A stretch of DNA of 60,879 nt, from contig NZ_AJLN01000108.1 of assembly GCF_000317285.1 (NCBI RefSeq), positions 1 to 60,879 of the forward strand. The letters are read 5' to 3'. The position numbers and the translations under genes are program-made. This document shows, in pieces, positions 53,306 through 60,879 of this stretch. The first letter of the stretch is position 1, and every line of letters starts with the position of its first letter. Below the pieces are notes generated by a model. The model had not been told where the DNA came from. It saw only the letters and a program-made list of their open reading frames with translations, and did not search any database. The stretch comes from Chlorogloeopsis fritschii PCC 6912 (lineage in GTDB: Bacteria > Cyanobacteriota > Cyanobacteriia > Cyanobacteriales > Nostocaceae).

Positions 53306-55225
53306 CTAACTTCCTGCTAACAATGCTTTTGTAGCCGATTCACCCGCTAATCTTACTTGGCGTGTTAACTGAAAATTTAACAATACTAAAAGACTAAATT
53401 CACCTAAAAGAGCAATAAAAATTGTTGGGATTGTAGCGTATTCCAAAGCATTCCAAGGGAAAGTGGAAACCAACCATAAAATAGGAGCTTTTTGTGGTTG
53501 AACACCCAGCATGACTAGAAATATCATTGGTAAGAATATTACTGCGCCAACAGTAGCGATCGCCCAAAAAGAACGCTTGGGAGTTTTCAGTAAAAGCATC
53601 CTTTGCGCCAAAGTCGCATAAATCATCATTAAAGTAATAAACAAAGCCACACCTAAAATTGCTTTGAATTGCCCAATTTGACTCAACCAATTTAAGTTAT
53701 TGAGGTGATGAGCATTTAAAATAGGTGCGATTAAAATCCAAATGATGAGTGGGGTGGTAATCATCATTAGATTTATTGCCATTGTAATTATTGCTGGGCT
53801 TTTTTCAGACCAAATCAAATCTTTTAACAGTAAATTTTGCCAGAAACCCTTACGACTAGAAATATTTTGGTGTCGATATCTTGCCCAATCTTGTACTGCT
53901 TGGCGATGAGGAGAAATAACTACAATTAAACTGAACAAAAGTATCAGATTAAATAACACTAGCCAAGGAAAATTTTGCCCAATCTGATAATTAACCTCGT
54001 AATAGCAAGAAGAAGATAATGATGGTGTGTAATGGCTACCAGATGGGCAGTAGTTTCTTTCGTATTGCAGGGTAAATCCCCAAAGAATTGTTTGCAAATA
54101 AGCTACTAGTAAATAACTTTGGCTTTTACTCAACATAGAGGCATTTGGGTTGCGGAAGCGGCGCTTTAATCCTTGCCAAATCCAGTAAGTCCACAAGCCA
54201 GAATTCAAGATATGCAAACCAAGTAAACCAACAAGATTTTTCCCAATAGGAAGATAAAAAAACTGCACTTGTTCTAGCAATTCCCAGTTGTATCTACGAA
54301 AGAGATTTGGGAATAAGTAACCAGTTAAGTCAAAAGGACTTAATAGTCTTAACCAAGCTGCTGCATTGTTTAAATATGTCCCGGTTGTTGCTAATTGCAT
54401 TGTAATAGTCAAGAAAACTAAGACTATACCACTACCCAACCAAGGCTGAAAGCCACTGAAGAAACGACTAAAAAAGCCAAATAAAAGTGCAGCGCTATAG
54501 AAGAAAATACAACTAGCAACTAAAACAGCATAAAAGCTGAAAATGTGGCTCAAGGCTATGTTGGCGGAATGCCCTGCCCAAATATGTAAAGGAATTGCAA
54601 CTCCAACAGCGAGATAAATTAAAATCGGCACTCCTAATATCTTGCCAGTCAAAATACTTGTTTCTGATTGGGGACTAAGACGCAAGAAATTTAATGTACC
54701 TCGGTATTCTTCTTGAGCTAAGTTATTGATTAATAAATAAGTACCTGCAACTAATAATGTAAAGATAAAAATGACACTGAGTGATAAAAATATGTATTCC
54801 CAGTGATCCCGCCACCAAAGTTGCATATCAATTTGGTTTAAGGGACAAAATTGATTACTACTATATAAAACATTCTGGATACTACGTTCTTCTGCCCTTA
54901 GTTGTTCTAATTGTTGTGTGAGTTCCTGAACTTTTACTGCATTCTTTGCCTTACTAAATAAAGATATTTGCTGTTGTAATTGATTAATTTGTGGGTAAAG
55001 TTGGTTCAATTGTTGTCTGTAAGTTACACCTTCAAGACAGTAGGTGCCAGACATAGAGTATCTATTTCCGGGTAGTTCACGTAATTGATATAAAAAAAGT
55101 ATTAACTGCCCGAACAGCGATGAAACAAATGTAATAATAACAGGAAAAACTTTTAGGCGACCTTTAATTTCCCTCATTAATTGGGGATTTAAATCGCCAA
55201 TCCTGTTAATAAAATTGAGCATCAT
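53306..55225 (-). CDS. ABC-2-type exporter permease (paralogue 1) with extracytoplasmic coiled-coil insert
   Basis: 639 aa from the first of two adjacent ATGs (55225), preceded by GGAGAAATT; the open frame runs to 55291. Same fold and opening (NFINRIGDLNPQLMREIKGRL) as the next permease. It differs by an insert of about 51 residues between the first and second helix, rich in Gln/Leu (QLNQLYPQINQLQQQ ... VQELTQQLEQLRAEE), a predicted coiled coil, bracketed by C63 and C127. The paralogue has a corresponding Cys pair, so a disulfide at the base of the loop is likely. Separated by 62 bp from paralogue 2. Confidence 0.85.
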   Translation of the reverse strand: MMLNFINRIGDLNPQLMREIKGRLKVFPVIITFVSSLFGQLILFLYQLRELPGNRYSMSGTYCLEGVTYRQQLNQLYPQINQLQQQISLFSKAKNAVKVQELTQQLEQLRAEERSIQNVLYSSNQFCPLNQIDMQLWWRDHWEYIFLSLSVIFIFTLLVAGTYLLINNLAQEEYRGTLNFLRLSPQSETSILTGKILGVPILIYLAVGVAIPLHIWAGHSANIALSHIFSFYAVLVASCIFFYSAALLFGFFSRFFSGFQPWLGSGIVLVFLTITMQLATTGTYLNNAAAWLRLLSPFDLTGYLFPNLFRRYNWELLEQVQFFYLPIGKNLVGLLGLHILNSGLWTYWIWQGLKRRFRNPNASMLSKSQSYLLVAYLQTILWGFTLQYERNYCPSGSHYTPSLSSSCYYEVNYQIGQNFPWLVLFNLILLFSLIVVISPHRQAVQDWARYRHQNISSRKGFWQNLLLKDLIWSEKSPAIITMAINLMMITTPLIIWILIAPILNAHHLNNLNWLSQIGQFKAILGVALFITLMMIYATLAQRMLLLKTPKRSFWAIATVGAVIFLPMIFLVMLGVQPQKAPILWLVSTFPWNALEYATIPTIFIALLGEFSLLVLLNFQLTRQVRLAGESATKALLAGS

Positions 55226-55313
55226 ATATAAATTTCTCCGAAGATAAGAGGAAGTAGGTGACGCGGTGACGCAGTGACAAGGGGAGAACAACTAATGACT
55301 AATGACTATTAAC

Positions 55314-56264
55314 TTATGATGCTTGTTTGTGACCTAATTTGAGGAAAATTGTTTCCAAATCTTCTTGAGTGCAGTGAAATTCAGTAATGGGAATATCAGC
55401 TTGGATGAGCGATCGCAATAAATCTGCACTGTCTTCCTGTTTACCAGAAAAATTCACTCGGATGCTGTTTTTTGCTGTCATCACCTCCCACTCTTGTACT
55501 AAAGGATTATTTTTTAATTCCCCCAACAATTCCTCTTGTTTCCCTAGAGTTGAGATGATGATTTGTTGGCGGGCAAGACGTTGGTAGAGTTGTTGTAGCG
55601 AGGCACTTTCTACCAAATAACCAAGTTCCATAATTCCTACAGAAGTACATAATTCTGCCAAGTCGCTCAAAACGTGGGAAGAAATCAATATCGTCATCCC
55701 TGCTTCCTGCAAGACTTTAATAATTTCTCGAAACTGCATCCTCGCGATCGGATCGAGTCCCGAAACAGGCTCATCTAACAGCAGTAAAATCGGTTCGTGG
55801 ATAATTGTTCGTGCTAAACTCAAACGCTGTTTCATCCCCCGTGACAGGGTAGAAATTAAACTATTGCGTTTATTACTTAGCTGTATCAGTTCTAAAACTT
55901 CATGCAGGCGTCTAGTGCGGCGTGGTTCTCGCAAACGATACAAACGAGCAAAATAATCTAAGTAATCCCAAACCGTGAGTTCCTCATACAGCGGATAATC
56001 GTCAGGTAAGTAACCAAGACGACGCTTGAGATTGAGGTTGCTGCGATCGCGTAGTAAGCGATCGCCATTAATATAAATCTCACCCGTAGTAGGTTCTTCT
56101 GCTGCTGCCAACATCCGAATCAGAGTCGTCTTTCCTGCACCATTGGGGCCAATTAACCCGTATACTTCACCTGAATAAATTTCTAAATCAACATTATTAA
56201 CGGCAATATGTCTGTCAAATTGCTTAATCAATCCACTAGTGCGAATTGCTAATTCTTTTACCAT
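55314..56264 (-). CDS. ABC-2-type exporter ATPase
   Basis: 316 aa. Walker A GPNGAGKTT (about residues 38-46), signature TLSRGMKQRLSLA (about 139-151), Walker B ILLLLDEPVSGLDPI (about 159-173) and switch SSHVLSDLAELC intact. A variable C-terminal part (about 215-316) is a small ACT-like dimer domain as in many ABC-2 ATPases. First gene of the operon with the two permeases (88 bp gap), giving a likely heterodimeric exporter. Resembles YtrB/GldA-type ATPases at motif level; the substrate cannot be inferred. Confidence 0.92.
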   Translation of the reverse strand: MVKELAIRTSGLIKQFDRHIAVNNVDLEIYSGEVYGLIGPNGAGKTTLIRMLAAAEEPTTGEIYINGDRLLRDRSNLNLKRRLGYLPDDYPLYEELTVWDYLDYFARLYRLREPRRTRRLHEVLELIQLSNKRNSLISTLSRGMKQRLSLARTIIHEPILLLLDEPVSGLDPIARMQFREIIKVLQEAGMTILISSHVLSDLAELCTSVGIMELGYLVESASLQQLYQRLARQQIIISTLGKQEELLGELKNNPLVQEWEVMTAKNSIRVNFSGKQEDSADLLRSLIQADIPITEFHCTQEDLETIFLKLGHKQAS

Positions 56265-56614
56265 AGCTGCTGAAGACGGCTTGTGATTAACAAATAAGCT
56301 AGCCTTTTGCAGCAGTATTTGTCAGGTTCGTTTCGGAAAATGTAACTGGCTTTAAGAAAACTTGATGTTAGTGCTTTGTCACACACTGACAATAGAGTTA
56401 GCGGATCTCAAGAGCGATCGCCTCAGCCATCACCAGAACGCAGACATCTAGCTATCTTTATCGCTTTCAGTTGCTGAGGCAATTGTCAAGATGCTGATAC
56501 ATAGAAAATTCCTCTTTACTTATTCCCTTTTATGTCTAAGGCAAGATAAAAATTATTAAGATAGCGAGTTAGTATATCCTATCTGCTGCTGTTTAGTTAA
56601 TATGCTGATTCGTT
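56265..56614. other. Divergent intergenic region
   Basis: About 350 bp between the exporter operon and the acyltransferase gene, so both promoters lie here. One HIP1 site near 56415. No repeat family or small gene recognised. Confidence 0.5.
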
Positions 56615-57664
56615 GTGATTAATCAAAATCCAGATAATTTAGTCAGCAATCCAATTGAAAGAGCGTCTATTGAAGGTTATAAATTTAGCTGGTTTGATTG
56701 GTTTTGTCTGTGGTATCCTCCAGGCTGGCTAATTTTATTCAATCGTCACTGGCAGCATTACCATTCCGATCCAGACGGTTGGAATTGGCTTGAATATATA
56801 TTATTTTTAATTCCTGGTGGTTTTTATCTAGCACTATTGATTCGTTGGCTGCGTCTTGGATGTCGTTTGCCACGTCAGGAAAATACTGAATTTGATCCTA
56901 CTTATCAACAAGCTTTTAGACAAGAAATTATAGCTCCTATAGTTGAATATTATTTTCGTGGAGAGCTACTGCAAATTGAAAACTTACCATCTACAGAGCC
57001 AATGATTGTAGCAATGAATCATGCGGGAATGTGTTTCCCGTGGGATTTTGTTAGTTTGGCTTATTTATTAAATAAACAAAGGGGATGGATAATAAAAACT
57101 TTGGCTGGTGTATCTTTATTTGACCATGCTTGGATGATTTGGTGGTTACCACCTGGATGGTCAAAAGTTTTAGGTGGTGTGAGGGCTGAATTAGATGATT
57201 TTACTGCTGTAGTGCAAGAGCGTAGAGTTATTTTATATGCACCAGAAGGATTGAGAGGGCCGAGAAAAGGTTGGCGAAAACGTTATAAATTAGAGAAATT
57301 CGATCTCAGTTTTATTCAGTTGAGTCAGCGTTTTAAAATTCCGATTTTACCTGTTGTTTGTATTGGCAATGAAGGCTTGCATCCTTGGACTATTAATCTC
57401 CAAAAATTGCAGCACCTATTTAATTTACCATTTTTGCCTATATCACCTTTGATACCAATTTTTATTCTCTTTCCTTCTATGGGTGTTTGGGCAATGAGAA
57501 GTCGTCTGCGTTATTTTATTCAACCGCTGAAACCAGCAGTAAGCGGTGAGCAGCAATCCGAAAATAAACGTTCTTTTGTTTTTCAACAAGCACAAAGATT
57601 GCGAGAAAAGATGCAAAGCCAAATTAATTCTTTATTGAATAAAAATATTGAAAATAAAGCGTGA
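56615..57664 (+). CDS. PlsC-like lysophospholipid acyltransferase
   Basis: 349 aa from a GTG codon. Two hydrophobic segments in the N-terminal third (about residues 30-45 and 62-80), then an acyltransferase domain with MNHAGMCFPWDF (about 134-145) in the position of block I NHxxxxD, and APEGLRGPRKG (about 208-218) matching block III (EGTRS-type). The spacing H-x7-D instead of H-x4-D puts it with the plant DGAT/chloroplast-like acyltransferases found in cyanobacteria rather than classical PlsC. C-terminal Lys/Gln-rich helix. Probably acylates a glycerolipid or a long-chain alcohol at the membrane. Convergent with the OmpR regulator. Confidence 0.8.
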   Translation: MINQNPDNLVSNPIERASIEGYKFSWFDWFCLWYPPGWLILFNRHWQHYHSDPDGWNWLEYILFLIPGGFYLALLIRWLRLGCRLPRQENTEFDPTYQQAFRQEIIAPIVEYYFRGELLQIENLPSTEPMIVAMNHAGMCFPWDFVSLAYLLNKQRGWIIKTLAGVSLFDHAWMIWWLPPGWSKVLGGVRAELDDFTAVVQERRVILYAPEGLRGPRKGWRKRYKLEKFDLSFIQLSQRFKIPILPVVCIGNEGLHPWTINLQKLQHLFNLPFLPISPLIPIFILFPSMGVWAMRSRLRYFIQPLKPAVSGEQQSENKRSFVFQQAQRLREKMQSQINSLLNKNIENKA

Positions 57665-57671
57665 GCAGTTC

Positions 57672-58367
57672 TCATCCAGAGTCTGCACCAGCACCAAAGC
57701 GATATCCTTTACCATATACACTGTGAATGAGTTGTGTTTCTCCAGGTAACTCTATCTTGCGACGTAATAGGCGTACTAGTGCAGCAATCACATTACTACT
57801 AGGTTGCTCATCATCTTGCCACAAATTTTGCATAATTTGAGTATGAGTAAGTAATTTGCTAGTATTTTCCATAAAATATTGCAGCAGTTGGCTTTCTTTT
57901 TCTGATAGTTCAATTGCCCGCCCTTGCCGATAGGCGATTTGACTTTCACAATCAAGTTCTAAATCAGCTACCGTTAAGCGACTTGTCGGGGTAACAGGCG
58001 CTTGAGAACTAGAACGTCGCAACAACGCCCTGACTCTTGCTAGTAACTCCCGCAGTTCAAAAGGTTTAACTAGATAGTCATCTGCACCCGCATCTAAACC
58101 TTCTACGCGATCGTCAAGAGTATCTTTAGCAGTGAGAAACAACACAGGAGTTGCAACACCTTGGCGGCGCAATTCTTGACAAATCTCCAATCCCGTGTTG
58201 CCAGGCAACATCCAGTCTAAAATGAGTAGATCGTAATTGCCTGTTTGTGCTAATTTGCGGCCATTTATTCCATCGTAGGCAGCATCTACACTGTATCCCT
58301 CACGAGTTAACACGCGGCTCAAGGGATCGGTAAGTTCAGTTTCATCGTCAACTAATAAAATTTTCAT
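57672..58367 (-). CDS. OmpR/PhoB-family response regulator
   Basis: 231 aa. Receiver with D7/D8 acidic pair, phospho-acceptor D51 (LLILDWMLPGNTG) and K101-type Lys (DDYLVKPFEL); OmpR winged helix at about 130-226 (LSEKESQLLQYFMENTSKLL, RRKIELPGETQLIHSVYGKGYRF). No sensor kinase is adjacent. Ends 7 bp from the convergent acyltransferase gene. The recognition helix (SSNVIAALVRLLRRKI) is intact. Target unknown. Confidence 0.93.
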   Translation of the reverse strand: MKILLVDDETELTDPLSRVLTREGYSVDAAYDGINGRKLAQTGNYDLLILDWMLPGNTGLEICQELRRQGVATPVLFLTAKDTLDDRVEGLDAGADDYLVKPFELRELLARVRALLRRSSSQAPVTPTSRLTVADLELDCESQIAYRQGRAIELSEKESQLLQYFMENTSKLLTHTQIMQNLWQDDEQPSSNVIAALVRLLRRKIELPGETQLIHSVYGKGYRFGAGADSG

Positions 58368-58670
58368 AATTACAGCAGAATACAGAATTCAGAAGTCAGG
58401 AGTCAGAAATAAAATAGGCTTGTTGCCTGGCTTTTAGACCTATATTGTGTACTTTATTAACTTGCAATACGCTGTAACTTTTAATTCTAAGATTTGAGTT
58501 TTCAAATCAGCTATTTATAGGAAAATCCTACAACCAAGCATGAAAATCTAATCCCCTATACCCTGTCCCCTATCCCCTGTCACCTGTCCCCTGTCACCTA
58601 TTTTCAAATTTGACCCTAACAAGTAACCCCCTTCATCTACAATCTAAAATCGGAAATCTAAAATTGCCAT
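58368..58670. repeat. Intergenic region with CCCCTGTCCCCTATC-type tandem repeats
   Basis: 58551-58600 is a CCCCTATACCCTGTCCC-style heptamer run, mirror of those at 12.5 and 39.9 kb. The rest is AT-rich, between the divergent OmpR and hisG genes. Confidence 0.55.
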
Positions 58671-59315
58671 ATGCTGACTGTCGCACTGCCAAAAGGGGAA
58701 CTTCTCAAACATAGCATCCGCCTGCTACAAACCGTGGGGTTGGATTTTAGTGCTTTTTTAGACTCAGGAAATCGACAACTGCAAATTACAGATACCAATG
58801 GTATCGCTAAAGGGCTACTGGTGCGGGCGCAGGATGTTCCTGTATACGTAGAGTACGGACAGGCACAACTGGGTATCGTTGGTTACGACGTGTTGCGAGA
58901 GAAAAAACCACAAGTAGCACAGTTAGTTGATTTGCGGTTTGGTTATTGTCGGATGTCGGTAGCAGTCAAGCAATCCAGTTCTTACCGATCGCCTTTGGAT
59001 TTACCCGCACATGGTAGGGTAGCATCTAAATATGTAAACTGTGCCCGTGAATATTTCCACAGTTTAGATTTACCCGTGGAAATTGTACCTTTGTACGGTT
59101 CTGTGGAACTAGGGCCAATTACGGGTATGTCGGAGGCAATAGTTGATTTAGTCTCTACGGGGCGGACGTTGCGCGAAAATGGTTTAATGGAAATTGCAAC
59201 GCTCTATGAAAGTACGGCACGATTAATTGCCCATCCTCTGAGTTATCGAATGAATACAGATAATCTCAGTGATTTGATTGCCAATGTTAGAGAGGCGATT
59301 TTGGCAGCAGTGTAA
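58671..59315 (+). CDS. hisG: ATP phosphoribosyltransferase, short form
   Basis: 214 aa. First step of histidine synthesis: condenses ATP and PRPP. Short-form HisG lacks the C-terminal regulatory domain and works with the HisZ subunit, which is not in this window. Family features: [19 protein letters not shown] at the start, [21 protein letters not shown]-like block (about 50-70), [13 protein letters not shown] (about 118-130), and the PRPP loop [27 protein letters not shown] (about 145-171). The ATG start is normal. Confidence 0.96.
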   Translation: MLTVALPKGELLKHSIRLLQTVGLDFSAFLDSGNRQLQITDTNGIAKGLLVRAQDVPVYVEYGQAQLGIVGYDVLREKKPQVAQLVDLRFGYCRMSVAVKQSSSYRSPLDLPAHGRVASKYVNCAREYFHSLDLPVEIVPLYGSVELGPITGMSEAIVDLVSTGRTLRENGLMEIATLYESTARLIAHPLSYRMNTDNLSDLIANVREAILAAV

Positions 59316-59388
59316 CAGTGAAATTGTGCGGCGGCAGATACCTCGAATACTCACCGATAACCCCTGTACCGTCCGCACCAACGCAGTG

Positions 59389-59604
59389 TTAGGCGGTGAC
59401 ATTGATATATGCTGATGAGGTTGTGGGCTGCGGAATCTCTAATCCCTCCAACTTCAATCCATCAAGATGGAACTCCATTGCCTCACGCATATTTTGTTCA
59501 ACTTCTTCACGAGTTGCCCCAGTCGAGACACATCCTAGTAGGTCAGGAGAATAGGCAGAATATCCGGTTTCTGTCTTTTCAATCACGATAAGATACTGCA
59601 TCAT
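59389..59604 (-). CDS. hicB: HicB-family antitoxin, partner toxin truncated
   Basis: 71 aa with the HicB fold: YLIVIEKTETGYSAYSPDLLGCVSTGATREEVEQNMREAMEFHLDGL, an alternation of strands and a partial RNase H-like core. It starts with two ATGs (59604 and 59601) overlapping the TGA of the HicA remnant (ATGA overlap), the normal hicAB coupling. The reading frame is intact, but the toxin upstream is only a 3' stump, so this is an orphan antitoxin unless a related HicA exists elsewhere. No separate DNA-binding domain is present. Confidence 0.88.
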   Translation of the reverse strand: MMQYLIVIEKTETGYSAYSPDLLGCVSTGATREEVEQNMREAMEFHLDGLKLEGLEIPQPTTSSAYINVTA

Positions 59605-59684
59605 TTCAGACCCGCTTGTTTTAAGATACTATCCAACGTTCCTGGAGCGAGATCATCACCTGTTTTTCCTGGTACAGTAACCTT
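59601..59684 (-). pseudogene. hicA: hicA toxin, 3' remnant
   Basis: In a frame other than that of the beta-lactamase gene, 27 codons read KVTVPGKTGDDLAPGTLDSI then LKQAGLK and stop, the standard HicA C-terminus (..VTVPxHxGKDLxxGTLxSILKQAG..). The catalytic His (GSHxxY) part is absent; the sequence upstream becomes beta-lactamase at about 59684. It overlaps the hicB start by 4 bp. Confidence 0.8.
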
Positions 59685-60441
59685 TGATGCGTTGTAAACC
59701 TGTAGGTGTTTCTATCATCAATCGCAGCAACAACGCTTGGCTAGATTTTGAAAGCCCTCTTCCTTCGTGCAGTGCGCGTAATAAAGCGATCGCTCCTTCA
59801 GGCGTTGTCCAGTTGCGATACTGTACTGATTTGTCTTGCCCTATTTCCTTGTCTGTGTTAGCCACAACGATGTCATTTACACCAAGCTCACGCAAATACT
59901 CGGTGACAACCTTGGGTGAACCGATGAGTCGTAAAAGCACGTCACAAGCCGTGCCGTCGCTTTCGGACACCATGTATTTCAGCAGTTCAGCTATGCTAAG
60001 TTCTACACCTTGTAGATTATTATCTCGGATCGGACTGTGCTGACGTTCTGAGACGAAATCGCTTTTTTCGACACGAACTCTCTGTTCTAGTTTTAGTTTT
60101 CCTTTGTCTACTTGAGCTAGTACCGCCATCCCAATAGGGAACTTGTAAACGCTTTGCATAGGAAAGCGCTGCTCTGCATTGAGAGCTACTGATTCTCCAG
60201 TTTCCAGCACTGTGGCTGCAACCCCGACGCGCCCTTGAGCAGCACGAGATATTTTTTCAATTCGGTCGTACAATTTGCCTTGTGATGGATCGTTAGTACA
60301 GGAAGTTGCGATCTGCTTCAATGTATCTGTTCGGCTGTTGTTGACTTCGCTGCTGCTAGAATTAGTGCTTGTGCAACCAACAGCTAATAAGGATATACAA
60401 AAGCCGCACAGCCACACTTTTTTCATCGTCACTCGACTCAT
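59656..60441 (-). pseudogene. Class A beta-lactamase, C-terminally truncated by recombination with hicA
   Basis: 262 codons. A leader with cysteine (C23, SLLAVGC) suggests a lipoprotein or exported protein. Motifs SVYK (S97, K100) and SDG (161-163, in place of SDN) are present. The protein follows the class A pattern to QRIKG, then diverges into YCTRKNR and a stop. The K(T/S)G motif and the final helix, essential in class A enzymes, are missing. The junction sequence is the HicA tail read in another frame. As the fold lacks its last strand and catalytic motif, activity is unlikely. Confidence 0.85.
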
Positions 60442-60558
60442 AAACTGTATTCAGTCAACTTCTGTAGTTAACAGCCTAGAAATACATCCGCAGATTACCT
60501 GATTTCGGAATTTCTGCTGTTAAAGAAGAGGATGATAGAGTTGGTTTTAGAATGGTAA

Positions 60559-60777
60559 TCAGGCAATTTGAAGTGTGCTGGGTTCAGGTATGGATTCACC
60601 TTCTGCTTGCCAAGCTTCCAAATACATTTCAATCACTTCTTCGCCGTTACGAATTGCTTCTTCACGAGTTTTGCCGTGAGTGCAAGGCATAATAACCCGA
60701 TCGCCAAACTCTGGGATCGTGACTAGGAAAAGCTGATCTTCATCAGACCATTGAATAATCATACTGTATCGACTCAT
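60559..60777 (-). CDS. HicB-like family protein (second copy)
   Basis: 72 aa: MSRYSMIIQWSDEDQLFLVT, IPEFGDRVIMPCTHGKTREEA, then a helix and a short tail ending STLQIA. Same strand-strand-helix pattern as the other HicB, with the TREEAIRNGEEVIEMYLEAW segment. The start codon overlaps the stop of an upstream gene by 4 bp (ATGA), indicating translational coupling. The partner runs off the window. Confidence 0.88.
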   Translation of the reverse strand: MSRYSMIIQWSDEDQLFLVTIPEFGDRVIMPCTHGKTREEAIRNGEEVIEMYLEAWQAEGESIPEPSTLQIA

Positions 60778-60879
60778 GAATCCTTGTCCTCTCTTAACTC
60801 TTCCAGTTCAGCTAATAACTGTGCTAACTGCTTTTCTAGGTAGAGTGGCACATCATCTCCATCCTTGCCTGGAATTGTT
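60774..60879 (-). CDS. Partial gene upstream of the second HicB-like gene
   Basis: C-terminal 34 codons only: TIPGKDGDDVPLYLEKQLAQ then LLAELEELREDKDS and TGA overlapping the next ATG. The opening TIPGKDGDD recalls the HicA C-terminal region, but the rest is a coiled-coil-like helix instead of the usual GTLxSILKQAG. It could therefore be a HicA variant or an unrelated partner. Confidence 0.6.
   Translation of the reverse strand, partial: TIPGKDGDDVPLYLEKQLAQLLAELEELREDKDS

Overview
The window looks like chromosome from a filamentous, probably heterocyst-forming cyanobacterium (Nostocales-like). The evidence is the very frequent HIP1 octamer (GCGATCGC), the AT-leaning sequence, the G-rich/C-rich heptamer repeats and dispersed hairpins between genes, and many cyanobacterium-typical families: DUF3110, DUF1818, DUF928, DUF1614, NIL-4Fe4S, TxlA, a PEP-CTERM protein and a cyanobacterial RpoZ. 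The genus cannot be fixed from the sequence alone. I see no prophage, plasmid backbone, CRISPR array, rRNA or intact insertion sequence.

Layout. 1-3442: a repeat element, then the NAD biosynthesis cluster nadD - nrtR-like Nudix regulator - nadE. 3886-8000: a peptidoglycan-binding-domain protein, then on the minus strand a NarL regulator and a response-regulator/GAF/PP2C phosphatase paired with an RsbW-like anti-sigma kinase. 8582-11957: a WecG/TagA glycosyltransferase, murQ, DUF3110 and an NIL-ferredoxin. 12211-17289: a catalase stump, txlA, an ArsR regulator with two matching operators around a small membrane protein, an alpha/beta-hydrolase stump, a quinone-oxidoreductase-like gene divergent from a LysR regulator, and a small exported protein. 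17506-26358: M3 oligopeptidase, DUF928, tandem universal stress protein, an acidic/arginine repeat protein and a Wzc-like polysaccharide co-polymerase/kinase. 26360-37672: amino-acid ABC ATPase, ferredoxin, uvrA, SDR, AI-2E transporter family, DUF1614, ftsH and a PEP-CTERM protein. 37736-43692: WD40 protein, GH13 amylase, fasciclin protein, rpoZ with two conserved genes, and tRNA-Pro(GGG). 43971-51502: small unknown genes, a PAS-CRP fusion regulator, a nucleoside/sugar ABC permease, an SDR stump, and an atypical succinyl-CoA-ligase-like pair. 51558-60879: a three-gene ABC-2 exporter operon, an acyltransferase, an OmpR regulator, hisG, and a terminal region with a beta-lactamase truncated into a HicA toxin tail beside an intact hicB, followed by a second HicB-like gene.

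Most genes are ordinary core or conserved accessory functions. The points most worth following up are: (i) a SucCD-like pair in which the phospho-histidine (alpha) and a metal-binding Asp (beta) are both replaced; (ii) a beta-lactamase/HicA recombination junction leaving an orphan antitoxin; (iii) the two-site ArsR circuit; (iv) a composite MITE/REP-like repeat present in several copies; (v) at least three decaying gene stumps (catalase, alpha/beta-hydrolase, SDR) missed by simple ORF calling; and (vi) the PAS-CRP fusion. I did not find one unmistakable new multi-gene system. All family assignments come from reading motifs by eye, with no database search.
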